Positions 35,338 through 45,299 of a DNA stretch of 64,000 nucleotides are shown one piece after another (position 1 is the first letter of the stretch; every line of letters begins with the position of its first letter). The DNA comes from Paraburkholderia sp. BL23I1N1. GTDB lineage: Bacteria > Pseudomonadota > Gammaproteobacteria > Burkholderiales > Burkholderiaceae. The stretch covers positions 6,138,001 to 6,202,000 of the forward strand of contig NZ_RAPV01000001.1 of NCBI RefSeq assembly GCF_003610295.1, in the 5' to 3' direction. Under the pieces are notes generated by a model that was not told where the DNA came from, did no database searches, and saw only the letters and a list, made by a program, of their open reading frames with translations. The position numbers and the translations under genes are program-made.

Positions 35338-36962
35338 TTCTGGTCCTCCGGCTTGCCTCGGATCAGCGCTTCCGGGTGTCGTTCGAGGTAGTCCGCGAGT
35401 GTTCTGAACGCAGCAGCGGTGCGAGCAAGCTCACTCATGGCGTCGCCGACGCCTTGCTGCAATCCCGAGTCCGGCTGCAACGCGCTGTTCGCGGAATCGA
35501 GAGCCGTACGCGCCGCAGCCAGCGCATCGCGCGCCTGCGGCGCGACTTCCGTGTCGAGCCGCCTGAGCAGCGTGTCCGCGTCGGCGAGCGTCTGCTGCGC
35601 GTTCTTTCCGATCGTTTCGAACGGAATCTTGTTCAACTTGGCCACCAGGCTTGTGACCGAGTCCTGCAACGATTGCAGGCCACCAGGGACAGTCGGTATT
35701 TCCGGAGGGCTCCTGGTCCAATCCATTTTCGCTTTTGGTGCATTGGGAAAGAATTCGAGCGCGACATACAGCTGCCCGGTGAGCAGGTTGCCCGTTTTCA
35801 ACTGTGCGCGCAGGCCCCGCTCCACCAGTAGCTCCGCCAGGTCATGAGGATTCACGCCCCCGATTCTGCCCCCTGTGGTGCCGGACCGGTACCGGGACGT
35901 GAAGCGCTCCGGATAGAAATTCACTTCGACCGGAATGCTGAACTGTTTGGTGGCCGGGTCAAAGCGGGTATAGATCGCTTTCACCTCACCCACTACGATT
36001 CCGCGGAAGTCGACGGGCGCGCCGACCGTCAGCCCGCGCACCGACTCCGTGAAATTCAGTACGTAGGTATCGACGATACGGTCCTGGCGCTTCATCGCGT
36101 CCGCACGGTCGTGGAACAAAGCGAATGTAGTCCCGGCAGCGGCCTGGGATTGGGCAGCCTCCTCAGAAGGCGTTTCGAACGCAAGGCCGCCGATCACGAT
36201 CGACACTAACGACTGGGTATTGACCTTGACACCGGTCGTATCCAGCGAGACGTCAATGCCGCTTGCGTGCCAGAACCGCGTGCCGCTACTGACAAACCTG
36301 TCATAGGGTGCATTGACGAATACTCTTAATGTCACACCTTTGCCGTCATCGTCGAGACGGTAGGCAGTGACCTGCCCCACCTGCAGCCGGCGGAAAAAGA
36401 CCGGAGAGCCAACGTCGAGTGAGCCCATGTCCTCGGCCTTCAACACGAACTCCCGTCCCGGCACGTCGCTTGCAAACACGGGTGGCGTTTCGAGGCCGAT
36501 ATAGTCACGCCGTCTGGTCGTTGCGTTGCCGACGTCCATGCCGATAAACGAACCAGACAACAGCGTGCCGATTCCCGAGACCGTACCCCCGGAAATGCGC
36601 GGCCGTACGACCCAGAAACGTGTGTTGTCGACAAGCAGATCTGCCGCGTCCTTGACAATTTCAGCGCTCGCGACAACGCGTGTGTGATCTTTCGACAGCG
36701 TTACGCTCCTGACGACCCCGATGTCCACATTCTTGAACTTGATCTTGGTTTTGCCCGCCTCGAGCCCTTCACCCGTCATGAACGTGATCGTAATCGTAGA
36801 GCCCTGCTCGAGGACAGCCTTCACGGCGAGCCAGCCACCAATCAGGACGGCCACAAGCGGCACCAGCCAGATCAGTTGTATCCGCCAACGCGGGCGGCCC
36901 GCCGCGACCGCTTCCGGAATATTGGGCTCAGGCGAGTCAGATCGATCGGGTGGCCTAGACAC
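35334..36962 (-). CDS. pqiB: PqiB-type MCE-domain intermembrane lipid transport protein
   Basis: The product has 542 residues with one N-terminal membrane helix (IQLIWLVPLVAVLIGGWLAV) and a large periplasmic part. Three MCE/MlaD domains can be seen, starting near GSTITITFMTGEGLEAGKTK, FVLKAEDMGSLDVGSPVFFR and DTYVLNFTESVRGLTVGAPV. A long helical C terminus follows (LQDSVTSLVAKLNKIPFETI and later Ala-rich segments), as in PqiB, where it forms the needle-like tube. It overlaps pqiA by 8 bp and pqiC by 4 bp. Its role is transport of phospholipid or other hydrophobic molecules between the membranes. Confidence 0.93.
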   Translation of the reverse strand: MSRPPDRSDSPEPNIPEAVAAGRPRWRIQLIWLVPLVAVLIGGWLAVKAVLEQGSTITITFMTGEGLEAGKTKIKFKNVDIGVVRSVTLSKDHTRVVASAEIVKDAADLLVDNTRFWVVRPRISGGTVSGIGTLLSGSFIGMDVGNATTRRRDYIGLETPPVFASDVPGREFVLKAEDMGSLDVGSPVFFRRLQVGQVTAYRLDDDGKGVTLRVFVNAPYDRFVSSGTRFWHASGIDVSLDTTGVKVNTQSLVSIVIGGLAFETPSEEAAQSQAAAGTTFALFHDRADAMKRQDRIVDTYVLNFTESVRGLTVGAPVDFRGIVVGEVKAIYTRFDPATKQFSIPVEVNFYPERFTSRYRSGTTGGRIGGVNPHDLAELLVERGLRAQLKTGNLLTGQLYVALEFFPNAPKAKMDWTRSPPEIPTVPGGLQSLQDSVTSLVAKLNKIPFETIGKNAQQTLADADTLLRRLDTEVAPQARDALAAARTALDSANSALQPDSGLQQGVGDAMSELARTAAAFRTLADYLERHPEALIRGKPEDQK

Positions 36963-38220
36963 GGTCCTTCTCCACCGTGTCCCAGATCAGCCGCGGATCG
37001 AACGACATGGCGGCGAACATGGTCAGCACGACGACTGCCCCGAACGCGACCGCGGCCGGCCCAGCGCTGATTGTCGCCAACGCATTGAACTGCACGAGGG
37101 CAACCAGCATCGTAATGACATAGATGTCGAGCATCGACCAGCGCCCGACAAATTCCACCAACCGATAGATGCGCGTCCTTTGCTGCGGCTGCCAGCGCGA
37201 ATGAAACTGTGTCGACGCCACCAGGTATACCAGCGCGAGGATCTTCAGCATCGGCACCACGACACTCGCGATGAATACGATCGCTGCGAGCGGCCAGGAA
37301 CCCGATGTCCACAGATAAACCACCCCGCTCATGATGGTGTCTTTCTGCGCCCCGAACAGCGAACTCGTGTGCATGACCGGCAGCACGTTGGCCGGAATGT
37401 AGAGGATCATCGCAGCGATCAGAAACGCCCACGTGCGAGCGATGCTATCCAGTTTCCGAAAGTGGACGCGCGCTCCGCATCGCGGACATAATGCCTCGTG
37501 CGCGTGCGCAGCCGGTTTCGACATCAACCCGCAACTGTGGCAGACCATCAATCCGCAGCCAGCCGCCGTCGAAGCCGGTAAAGCCGTCGGCGAGCCGCTC
37601 GACGGCCCGCCTTTTTGCGCGCCACCGACACGGATCCAGATTTCGCGAGAATCGAATGCCGCACTCGCGGCAGACTGCAGGAGCATCAACGCACCGAACG
37701 ACCACAGTGCAACGCCGGGTACAACGCTCGCTATATGCGCAAGCTTGACAAGTGCGACGAGCAGTCCGAGGATCAGCACCTCTGTCATGCCCCATGGCTG
37801 CACGAGGCGCAGCAGGCGGAACGCCATGTCGACCCGGTACGGCACGCGTCCCAATCTCAACGGCATCATCAGATACGCGATGGCGGTCATTTGCAGGGCG
37901 GGCGTCAGTATCGTCGTCGCGAACACGAGTGTCGCGAGCGGCCACATACCATCCAGATACAGCACACGCACCGCGCCGAAGAGCGTGGTCTGGACGAGGT
38001 TGCCGTTCACCGCCAGGCCGACGATAGGGAACGCGTTGGCAATGCCGAACAGAATCATTGAAGTCAGCGTATAGGCGAGCGTGTGATCGAGGCTGTCTGC
38101 ATGGCTCCGGTAAAGCTCCGCGCCGCAACGGCAACAACGCAGCACGCCGCTGTGCGGAAGAGGCGACTCGCGCTGGATCAGATCGCATTCGTGACACGCG
38201 ATAAGGCGTTCGCCGGTCAT
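36955..38220 (-). CDS. pqiA: PqiA-type inner-membrane protein, two PqiA repeats
   Basis: The product has 421 residues built of two homologous halves. Each half begins with a zinc-ribbon pair of CxxC motifs (CHECD with CCRCG near the N terminus, CHSCG with CPRCG at about residue 225-250), followed by four membrane helices. It is the inner-membrane partner of the PqiB/PqiC path. Its start codon overlaps the stop of the outer-membrane efflux gene by 4 bp, which ties the Pqi system directly to the RND pump in one transcript. Regulation in E. coli is by SoxRS; no SoxS site could be identified here. Confidence 0.92.
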   Translation of the reverse strand: MTGERLIACHECDLIQRESPLPHSGVLRCCRCGAELYRSHADSLDHTLAYTLTSMILFGIANAFPIVGLAVNGNLVQTTLFGAVRVLYLDGMWPLATLVFATTILTPALQMTAIAYLMMPLRLGRVPYRVDMAFRLLRLVQPWGMTEVLILGLLVALVKLAHIASVVPGVALWSFGALMLLQSAASAAFDSREIWIRVGGAQKGGPSSGSPTALPASTAAGCGLMVCHSCGLMSKPAAHAHEALCPRCGARVHFRKLDSIARTWAFLIAAMILYIPANVLPVMHTSSLFGAQKDTIMSGVVYLWTSGSWPLAAIVFIASVVVPMLKILALVYLVASTQFHSRWQPQQRTRIYRLVEFVGRWSMLDIYVITMLVALVQFNALATISAGPAAVAFGAVVVLTMFAAMSFDPRLIWDTVEKDRV

Positions 38221-39704
38221 GGCAGCAGCTCCGCAACGGAATCGTCACGTCGAGGCGCGACACCGCCCTGCCGCATGGATGCCTTGTGTGTCATCTGTTC
38301 AGCCGTCACCACCCAGCCGCCGCCCATCGCCTTATAAAGCGCAATGATTGAACCGAACACCGCGCCATTGGTCTGGGTGTAGCTGAGTTGGGCATTGAAC
38401 AAACTACGTTCCGCGTCCAGTACTTCGATATAGCTCGTATATCCGCCCTCGTAACGCAGCCGCGCGAGCCGTGAGTAGGTGCGCAACGCATCGATCTGAC
38501 GACTCTGCACGACGAGTTGTTCTCTAGATTTCTGCAGCGCAATCAGCGCATCGTCGACATCCCGAAACGCGCTCTGGATGATCTGCTGATATTCGAACAA
38601 CGCCTGTTGCTGCTGCGCTTCAGCCTGCCTCACCTGCCCGCCTATGTTGCCGGCCGTGAAGATCGGCACGCTCACGGAACCAGCGTACGACCAGACGCGC
38701 GCAGGCCCTGTAAACAGCTTCGAGAACTGTCCACTGACGGAACCGAACAATCCGGTCAGCGAAATCGACGGGAAGTACAGCGCGCGTGCCGCGCCGATCA
38801 ACGCGTTTGCGGCAACCAGGTTCTGCTCGGCCTGAAGCACATCCGGACGGCGCTCGAGCAGATCCGAAGGCAGCCCGGACGGCACGGCCGGGATCGCCAG
38901 ATCCGAGAGCTCCCGCCCACGCAGGATGTCTCCCGGGTTATGGCCGAGCAGGAGTGACAGCGCATCTTCCTGCTGCGCTATTTGCGCTTCGATCTGCGGA
39001 ATCGTGGCAAGCGACGCCTCGTATTCCGACTGGCTCTGCGCGAGCTCCATCTGCGAGACGTCCCCTCCCGAGAAACGCGCCGAGAAAACCTTGACCGAGT
39101 CGGCGCGACTCTCGGTGGTCGCTTTCGCAATGGCAAGCTGTGCGTCGAGATCGCGCAAATTGATGTACGCGGAAGCAACGGATGCGACCAGCGACAGAAT
39201 CGTCGCGCGACGGCCCTCTTCGCTCGCCAGCAAACTCGCGCGCGCAGCTTCGGTCTGGCGACGCACCTTGCCGAACATGTCGATTTCCCAGGAGACCGCA
39301 AGCGGTGCCTGAAACTCGTTGAACACAGGGCCAACTCCAGTGGGCAGCGGGGTCGGCCCCGCCTGCGATGCACGTTGACGGGATGCATCGAAACCTGCGT
39401 TGAGCTGCGGGAACAGCGCGGAGCGGGTCGTGACGAACTGGCCCAGGAACAGGTCCACGCGCGCGGCCGCAATCTTCACATCCTTATTGTCGGCGAGCGC
39501 GGTGGCAATGAGATCGTTCAGCACCGGGTCCCGGAACTGCTCCCACCACGCGGCATTACCGACCTGCGCGCCTTCACCGGAGGCGAATCGGAACGTCGCC
39601 GGCGTTTCGACCGACGGCCGCACGTAGTCAGGACCGAGCAGGCAGCCGCCCATGCCGAGGACGAGTGCCGGCGCGATCAACAGGATTGACGCCGCGGTAC
39701 GCAT
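38217..39704 (-). CDS. Outer-membrane efflux lipoprotein (OprM/NodT family)
   Basis: The product has 495 residues from the ATG at 39704; a frame extending to 39899 overlaps the pump gene and has no family resemblance. It has a signal peptide with a lipobox (LVLGMGGC), then PDYVRPSVETPATF and WWEQFRDPVLNDLIATALAD, the usual start of NodT-type channels, and two TolC-type repeats rich in long helices. The second repeat contains LERRPDVLQAEQNLVAANAL and ARALYFPSISLTGLFG. It forms the trimeric exit duct for the RND pump encoded one base upstream. It overlaps pqiA by 4 bp. Confidence 0.93.
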   Translation of the reverse strand: MRTAASILLIAPALVLGMGGCLLGPDYVRPSVETPATFRFASGEGAQVGNAAWWEQFRDPVLNDLIATALADNKDVKIAAARVDLFLGQFVTTRSALFPQLNAGFDASRQRASQAGPTPLPTGVGPVFNEFQAPLAVSWEIDMFGKVRRQTEAARASLLASEEGRRATILSLVASVASAYINLRDLDAQLAIAKATTESRADSVKVFSARFSGGDVSQMELAQSQSEYEASLATIPQIEAQIAQQEDALSLLLGHNPGDILRGRELSDLAIPAVPSGLPSDLLERRPDVLQAEQNLVAANALIGAARALYFPSISLTGLFGSVSGQFSKLFTGPARVWSYAGSVSVPIFTAGNIGGQVRQAEAQQQQALFEYQQIIQSAFRDVDDALIALQKSREQLVVQSRQIDALRTYSRLARLRYEGGYTSYIEVLDAERSLFNAQLSYTQTNGAVFGSIIALYKAMGGGWVVTAEQMTHKASMRQGGVAPRRDDSVAELLP

Positions 39705-39705
39705 G

Positions 39706-42700
39706 TCATTCGCCCTGACGTCTCGCCGACGGCTTGACCGACGGTCCACCCGGACCAGCGGGAGCAGAAGGGGATCCCCCGCCGCCGGGCGTGCCGCCGG
39801 TTGGGTCCGGCGTATTCCTGCCGCCCGTCTTTTCGGAGAGCGTCTGGAGCCCGTAGTAGAACATCGGGATGAAGAACACAGCGATGACCGTGGCACCAAG
39901 CATCCCGCCGATCACGCCCGTGGCAATCGAGTGCCGGCTGTTCGCTGACGCGCCCGTTGCGAGCGCCAGCGGCATGCAGCCGAGAATGAACGCGAGTGAC
40001 GTCATCATGATCGGACGCAGGCGTTCGCTGGCGGCGGTCATGGTGGCGTCATGGACCGATGCCCCACCCTCGCGGTTCAACACGGCAAACTCGAAGATCA
40101 GGATCGCGTTCTTGGCCGCCAGTGCGACCAGAATCGTCAACCCGATCTGAAAATACACGTCGTTCTGCAAACCACGCAGCAGGATCGCAAGCAACGCGCC
40201 GAACAGCGCGAAAGGCACAGCCAGCAACACGCCAATCGGCAGGCTCCACTTCTCGTATTGCGCGGCTAGAATCAGGAACACCATGACGAGGCCGAACACA
40301 AACACGAGGCTTGAAGCCGCTCCCCCCTGTTTCGCCTCGTAGGCCTCACCGCTCCAGCCAATGCCGTAGCCGGCCGGCATCAGTCGGGCGACGTCGTCAA
40401 GCGCGTCGAGAACCTGTCCCGAGCTGTAGCCAGGGGCGGCGTTCGCCGTGATCTTGACCGCCGGAAAATTGTTGAAGCGCGTCACCAGATCAGGACCCGT
40501 GACGTACCGCGATGTGACCACGGCCTTGAGCGGAACCATGCTGCCGGTCCTGCTGCGCACAAAGATCTGATTGAGATCCTCGGGCTTGAGCCGGTATGAC
40601 GGCTCGGCCTGCAAAATGACCTGCCACAGGCGGCTCGACCGACTGAATTGCGACACATACTGCGAGCCGAACATCAACTGCATTGCGCTGTACACCTCCT
40701 CAACCGGGACGCCGAGGGTTTCCGACTTGTCGCGGTCCACGTCGACGAGCAGCTGCTGCGCCGACGCGTTGAACGTCGAGGTGACCCCGGACAGTTCAGG
40801 CCGCTGTTTCGCCCTGGCGACGAAGTCCTTCACCACGCCTGCGAGCTGCGCAATCGTCGCGTCGCCCTTGCTCTGAATCCACATCTCCGTGCCGCCTGTC
40901 GTTCCGAGTCCGGGAATCGACGGGGGATTCACAGGCAGGATGATCCCCTCCTTCACCTTCGACAGGTTTGCATAAGCGCCGAGCAACACGGCGCGTGCAT
41001 TCTGACTCTTGATGTTTGCCCACTTGTAGCGCTCGTCGAAGCCCTTGAGGCCGACAAAGAATGTTGCCGCGTTGTTCTTGGTCTGGCTATCCAGCAGGCT
41101 GTAACCGTCGACGACCGTGACGCTGCCCACGGCCGGTTGCTTCATGAAATAGTCGGTGACGTGCTGTGACACATTGCCGGTGCGATCGAGGCTGGCCGCA
41201 TCCGGCATGATGACCGCGCCGAGCAGGTAGCCCTGGTCTTCTGGAGGCAGGAATGATGTCGGAATCGATCTCATCATCACGACCGACAGCGCGATCATGC
41301 CCGCGAAGAGCAGCAGGGCTAGGACGAGGCGCCTGATGACGAGGGCAACCACGCGCGAATAACCGTCGGTCAGCCGTGCGAATGCATTGTCAAACCACCT
41401 GAAGAAGCCGCGTTTTTCGTGGTGTCCGGGCTTCAGCAACAACGCCGCCAACGCAGGCGACAGCGTGAGCGCGACGATGCCTGATATGACAACCGAAATC
41501 GCGATCGTGATCGCGAACTGCTTGTACATCTGCCCGGTAATGCCGCCTATGAACGCAACCGGCACGAATACAGCGACCAACACCAGGGTGGTTGCGACGA
41601 GCGCGCCCGAGACTTCATCCATCGCCCGTTTGGCGGCGGCATTCGGATTCAGCTTGTGGACGTTCATGTTGCGCTCCACGTTCTCGATTACGATAATCGC
41701 GTCGTCTACGACGATACCAATGGCGAGCACCATGCCGAACAGGGTCAGCATGTTGATCGAAAAGCCCATGGCCTGCATGCCCATAAACGTACCGACTATC
41801 GACACCGGTACAGCAAGCACAGGTATCAACGTGGCGCGCAGGCTCTGCAGGAATACGAATACAACGATCACGACCAGCACCACCGCCTCGAAGAACGTAT
41901 GGACTACATCCGTGATCGACGCCCGCGTGAACTCGGTCGTGTCCATCGCGATGCTGTAGTCCATGCCCTCTGGAAACGACTGCTTCATCTGGGCAAGCGT
42001 CGCGCGCACCTGCTTCGACACGTCGAGTGCGTTGGCGCCTGGCTGCTGATAGACAGCAATGACCGTTGCGGGCTTGCCCTGGTACCTGCTCCGGATCGAA
42101 TAGTCCTTTTGCCCGAGTTCGGCACGGCCGATATCCTTGAGGCGCACGATCGCCGCCCCCCCATTGGCGGCACGGATAATGATGTTCTCGAATTCTGCCG
42201 GCTCCGTGAGCCGGCCGGTGGTCGTCACAGCGAATGACTGTTCGACCGGGACGCCCGTCGGCGACTGCCCGAGGCGTCCAGCCGCAAACTGCTGGTTCTG
42301 GCTGCTAACTGCCTTCTGCACGTCTGCGGCGGTGATGCCCAGTTGCGCCATCCGGTCCGGCCTCAACCAGATGCGCATCGCGTAGTCCGGGTTGCCGAAG
42401 ATGCTCGACTGATTGGCACCCGGAATGCGCTTTAGCGCATCCAGCACATAGATGTTCGCGTAGTTGGCAATGTAGGTTGCGTCGTAGCGGTTGCTCGGCG
42501 AATAGATCGCGATCACCATCATGAACGCCGACGACTTCTTCTGTACCTGAATGCCTTGCGATTGCACTGACGAAGGCAGTTGCGGCAGCGCCAGATTCAC
42601 GCGGTTCTGCACATCGACCTGCGCCAGTTCCGGGTTGGTGCCGATCTGGAAATAGGCGTTGATCGTCAGGTTGCCCGTAGAAGAACTCGACGAGTTCATG

Positions 42701-42936
42701 TAGATCATGTTGTCGGCGCCATTCACCTGCTGCTCGATGGGCGCCGCAACATTGTTGGCGACCACATCCGCGTTCGCACCTGGATAATTGGCCGAGATGG
42801 TGATCTGTGGCGGCGTAATGTCCGGGTACTGCGCGATCGGCAGCGCGAACATCGTCAACGCGCCCCCGAGCGTGATGACAATCGAAATGACTGCCGCGAA
42901 AATCGGCCGGTCAATGCAGTGGTGGGAGATGTTCAT
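39706..42936 (-). CDS. RND efflux pump inner-membrane transporter (HAE1 family)
   Basis: The product has 1,076 residues, the normal length for AcrB/MexB/MexF-type multidrug pumps. It has 12 helices and two large periplasmic loops. The proton-relay residues are present in helix 4 (LAIGIVVDDAIIVIENVERN, two adjacent Asp) and a Lys in helix 10 (VALAAKNAILIFEFAVLNRE). The N terminus ISHHCIDRPIFAAVISIVIT is typical of the MexF/BpeF-like branch. The C-terminal tail is Pro/Gly-rich. Gene order adaptor, pump, outer-membrane channel is standard. Substrates cannot be read from sequence. Confidence 0.95.
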   Translation of the reverse strand: MNISHHCIDRPIFAAVISIVITLGGALTMFALPIAQYPDITPPQITISANYPGANADVVANNVAAPIEQQVNGADNMIYMNSSSSSTGNLTINAYFQIGTNPELAQVDVQNRVNLALPQLPSSVQSQGIQVQKKSSAFMMVIAIYSPSNRYDATYIANYANIYVLDALKRIPGANQSSIFGNPDYAMRIWLRPDRMAQLGITAADVQKAVSSQNQQFAAGRLGQSPTGVPVEQSFAVTTTGRLTEPAEFENIIIRAANGGAAIVRLKDIGRAELGQKDYSIRSRYQGKPATVIAVYQQPGANALDVSKQVRATLAQMKQSFPEGMDYSIAMDTTEFTRASITDVVHTFFEAVVLVVIVVFVFLQSLRATLIPVLAVPVSIVGTFMGMQAMGFSINMLTLFGMVLAIGIVVDDAIIVIENVERNMNVHKLNPNAAAKRAMDEVSGALVATTLVLVAVFVPVAFIGGITGQMYKQFAITIAISVVISGIVALTLSPALAALLLKPGHHEKRGFFRWFDNAFARLTDGYSRVVALVIRRLVLALLLFAGMIALSVVMMRSIPTSFLPPEDQGYLLGAVIMPDAASLDRTGNVSQHVTDYFMKQPAVGSVTVVDGYSLLDSQTKNNAATFFVGLKGFDERYKWANIKSQNARAVLLGAYANLSKVKEGIILPVNPPSIPGLGTTGGTEMWIQSKGDATIAQLAGVVKDFVARAKQRPELSGVTSTFNASAQQLLVDVDRDKSETLGVPVEEVYSAMQLMFGSQYVSQFSRSSRLWQVILQAEPSYRLKPEDLNQIFVRSRTGSMVPLKAVVTSRYVTGPDLVTRFNNFPAVKITANAAPGYSSGQVLDALDDVARLMPAGYGIGWSGEAYEAKQGGAASSLVFVFGLVMVFLILAAQYEKWSLPIGVLLAVPFALFGALLAILLRGLQNDVYFQIGLTILVALAAKNAILIFEFAVLNREGGASVHDATMTAASERLRPIMMTSLAFILGCMPLALATGASANSRHSIATGVIGGMLGATVIAVFFIPMFYYGLQTLSEKTGGRNTPDPTGGTPGGGGSPSAPAGPGGPSVKPSARRQGE

Positions 42937-42949
42937 TTTCCCGGCCCGC

Positions 42950-44260
42950 TCATCTGGTCACCGTGCTATTCGATTGTCCGCGCGCGAGCTTCTGCTCCTC
43001 TGCGGCTGGTGCATCGGTGGCTGCGTGCGGCGCATCATCTGCCGCCCCGGCTGGCTTTGTGACGATCTTCAGCTGCGCGCCAGCCGCGACACGAAGTGCG
43101 CCGTCAACCACGATTCGCTCTCCCGGCTGGAGTCCATCCGTGATGAACCAGTCGTTTCCGTGCCACTCGCCCACCTCCACCACGCGCTGATGGGCTTTCG
43201 ATTCGTTGTCGACGACCCAGACGAAGTGGCTTTTATCGCCCTGCAGGACTGCGTGTTGCGGCACGACGATCGCATTCGGACGCACCGCGCCGGACACCCG
43301 GGCACGTACGAACTGGCCCGGACGCAGCGTGCCTTTCGGGTTGTCGAATACGGCCCGCACAAGAAACGTTCCGGTTTCCGTGCTAAAGGCCGGATTAGTG
43401 AAGTTGATACGACCGCGGGCGGGAAACTCCGAGCCGTCCGCAAGAATAAGCGCGACTTCGAAGTCGTTATCAGGTGGGAACTGCAGTTGGCCTTTGGCGA
43501 TCTGGTCCCGGTAGCGCAACATCTCGTTTTCTGAAATGCTGAAATTGACCCACATAGGATCGAGTTGATAGACAGTTGTCAGCAGGCCCGTCGCGGCGGC
43601 CGTGACATAGCTGCCCTCCTGCTGTCTTGCGTAGCTCGACAGCCCTGTCAGTGGCGACTTGATTGTCGTGTAGCTGAGGTTCAGTTGCGCGGTCTGAACC
43701 TGTCCTTGCGCCGAGATAACCGCGGCCTCCGCCTGCCGTTCGCTACCCGTGGCATCGTCAAGGTCCTTCTTGCTTACCGCATTCTGGGCTGCAAGTGGCA
43801 CGACACGGGCGAGATTGGCTTTCGCAACGACGAGTCGCGCCTGCTGCTGTGCCAGTTCACCCTTTGCCGTCTGCAACACAGCCTCGAACGGCTTGCGGTC
43901 CATCAGAAAGAGCGTCTGGCCGGCATGCACCAGTTGACCTTCCGTATAGGCCCGTTTGTCGAGAAAGCCGTCAACGCGTGCGCGGATTTCGACCTCCCGT
44001 GAACTTTGGGTTTGTGCAGTGAACTCGAAATCGACAGGCGTATTGTGCGGAGTGATCGTCATCACCGTCACTTCAGCAGCGCTGGGCGCGGGGACAGCCG
44101 CGGGTTTGCTGCACCCGGCAAGCAACGCGACGGCGAAGCTCGCGAGAATCGGCGCCAGCGGTCCCCACGAGTGCCCCGAATACGTCCCCCGGACGCTGAT
44201 TCGTGATACATCCGGCATCGGCCGTCTGCCATCGCGCGGTTCTGGAAGTGCGGGATTCAT
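42950..44260 (-). CDS. RND periplasmic adaptor (membrane fusion protein)
   Basis: The product has 436 residues with a lipoprotein-type signal (VALLAGC, Cys about position 49). The start at 44260 leaves a long N terminus; a Met at residue 15 is an alternative. It contains the barrel-sandwich and hairpin elements of adaptors: REVEIRARVDGFLDKRAYTE, GQLVHAGQTLFLMDRKPFEA, a coiled-coil hairpin around residues 125-185, and the beta-barrel block RVSGAVRPNAIVVPQHAVLQ. It is 13 bp upstream of the pump gene. A small exported protein gene ends 17 bp before its start, so the operon may extend further upstream. Confidence 0.93.
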   Translation of the reverse strand: MNPALPEPRDGRRPMPDVSRISVRGTYSGHSWGPLAPILASFAVALLAGCSKPAAVPAPSAAEVTVMTITPHNTPVDFEFTAQTQSSREVEIRARVDGFLDKRAYTEGQLVHAGQTLFLMDRKPFEAVLQTAKGELAQQQARLVVAKANLARVVPLAAQNAVSKKDLDDATGSERQAEAAVISAQGQVQTAQLNLSYTTIKSPLTGLSSYARQQEGSYVTAAATGLLTTVYQLDPMWVNFSISENEMLRYRDQIAKGQLQFPPDNDFEVALILADGSEFPARGRINFTNPAFSTETGTFLVRAVFDNPKGTLRPGQFVRARVSGAVRPNAIVVPQHAVLQGDKSHFVWVVDNESKAHQRVVEVGEWHGNDWFITDGLQPGERIVVDGALRVAAGAQLKIVTKPAGAADDAPHAATDAPAAEEQKLARGQSNSTVTR

Positions 44261-44277
44261 AAGCTCACCCGTCGCAA

Positions 44278-44670
44278 CTACATTGGAGTACAGGCGCCGA
44301 ACAGCACGAAAACCTCATCGCGGTTCACCAGCGTCGCCGACATTGAGCCATCTTCCTTATCGAGCGCTATCGTCCATGCGAATCCCAGTTCCGTACCCTG
44401 GAGCAGAATCTGATTCTCGAGTTTGTCCATGAACTGGATAGGCGTCGCGCGGCGAGCGCCCACGATGACCTTCTTCGCAAAATCCACACGAAGAAATTGC
44501 GGCGCGCCGATGTCCGCCGGCAGCGATCGCTCGCAGAGCATTCCGCTATCACAGTCGTGCGCTTCGACGGTCGCACAGATGAGCGGCTTGCTGCCGTCGA
44601 AATCCGCTGCGAGCGATCCAAAGGAGGCCAGGCTGAACGATGCCAGAAGCGCAACACATCGAATCTTCAT
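44278..44670 (-). CDS. Hypothetical exported protein, 130 aa
   Basis: The start at 44670 gives a clean signal peptide (MKIRCVALLASFSLASFGSL, cut after LAA). The mature part has a Cys cluster (ICATVEAHDCDSGMLCERSL) that may form disulfides, and ends in VLFGACTPM. The pattern FLRVDFAKKVIVGARRATPI is reminiscent of small periplasmic proteins of unknown function in Burkholderia. It lies 17 bp before the adaptor gene and 37 bp after the glycine-zipper gene, all on one strand. I do not recognise a named domain. Confidence 0.75.
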   Translation of the reverse strand: MKIRCVALLASFSLASFGSLAADFDGSKPLICATVEAHDCDSGMLCERSLPADIGAPQFLRVDFAKKVIVGARRATPIQFMDKLENQILLQGTELGFAWTIALDKEDGSMSATLVNRDEVFVLFGACTPM

Positions 44671-44707
44671 GACTGCTTCTCCGCGTCCCGGCCACCCTTG
44701 CCCCCGC

Positions 44708-45184
44708 CTATTGCACGGTGTAGCCGCGGCCGGACATGCATGCCGAGAAGGCACGGTTATAGGTCGCCAACTGCTGCGAGGTGTCCTGTTGCATACCCTG
44801 TTGCTGCTGTGCACTCGCCTGGGCCCTGCGACGCTGTTGCATTCCGCCGCCCACAGTGCCCGTCACCGCGCCGATCGCCGCACCCGTTCCCGCATTTCCT
44901 GCAATGGCCCCGACTGCCGCGCCCAGTGCAGCGCCGCCGGCAGCACCCCTGAGCCGCTCACCTTGAGGCTGCGGGGCACCGGGTTGATTCGCCGCTCTTT
45001 GAGCGAGCGCCACTGGGTCTACGCCTGTTGTCTGCTTCGCCCATACCTGGCATTCACCGGTATCGGTGTTCTGCTTTTGCTGGCTTTGACCGTTCGCCGG
45101 ATAGGTGATCGGCTGCTGCGCCACTGCTGAAAACGCCACCGACAGGAATGCCAGGCCAGCCTGAATGTGCATCAATGGTTTCAT
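44708..45184 (-). CDS. Exported glycine-zipper protein (YMGG/Rick_17kDa-like)
   Basis: The product has 158 residues from the ATG at 45184; in-frame codons further upstream lack a signal. A signal peptide (HIQAGLAFLSVAFSAVAQQ) is followed by a polar part with one Cys (TDTGECQVWAKQTTGVDPVA). A glycine-zipper membrane segment comes next (LRGAAGGAALGAAVGAIAGN, then AGTGAAIGAVTGTVGGG), and then a Gln/Arg-rich tail ending in a Cys-containing AFSACMSGRGYTVQ. Such proteins insert in the outer or inner membrane through the Gly-rich hairpin and are often stress induced. It lies between the SYLF gene and the small exported protein. Confidence 0.82.
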   Translation of the reverse strand: MKPLMHIQAGLAFLSVAFSAVAQQPITYPANGQSQQKQNTDTGECQVWAKQTTGVDPVALAQRAANQPGAPQPQGERLRGAAGGAALGAAVGAIAGNAGTGAAIGAVTGTVGGGMQQRRRAQASAQQQQGMQQDTSQQLATYNRAFSACMSGRGYTVQ

Positions 45185-45299
45185 GATTCGGTGTCCAAAC
45201 TGCTTTTCCGATGCTCGTCCGACTAATCGAACATGCTTTCCCAGGCTCATCGTGAGCCCTTCCACAGACAGCTTTCAGAAATGCTCGCTATGGCCGGAT

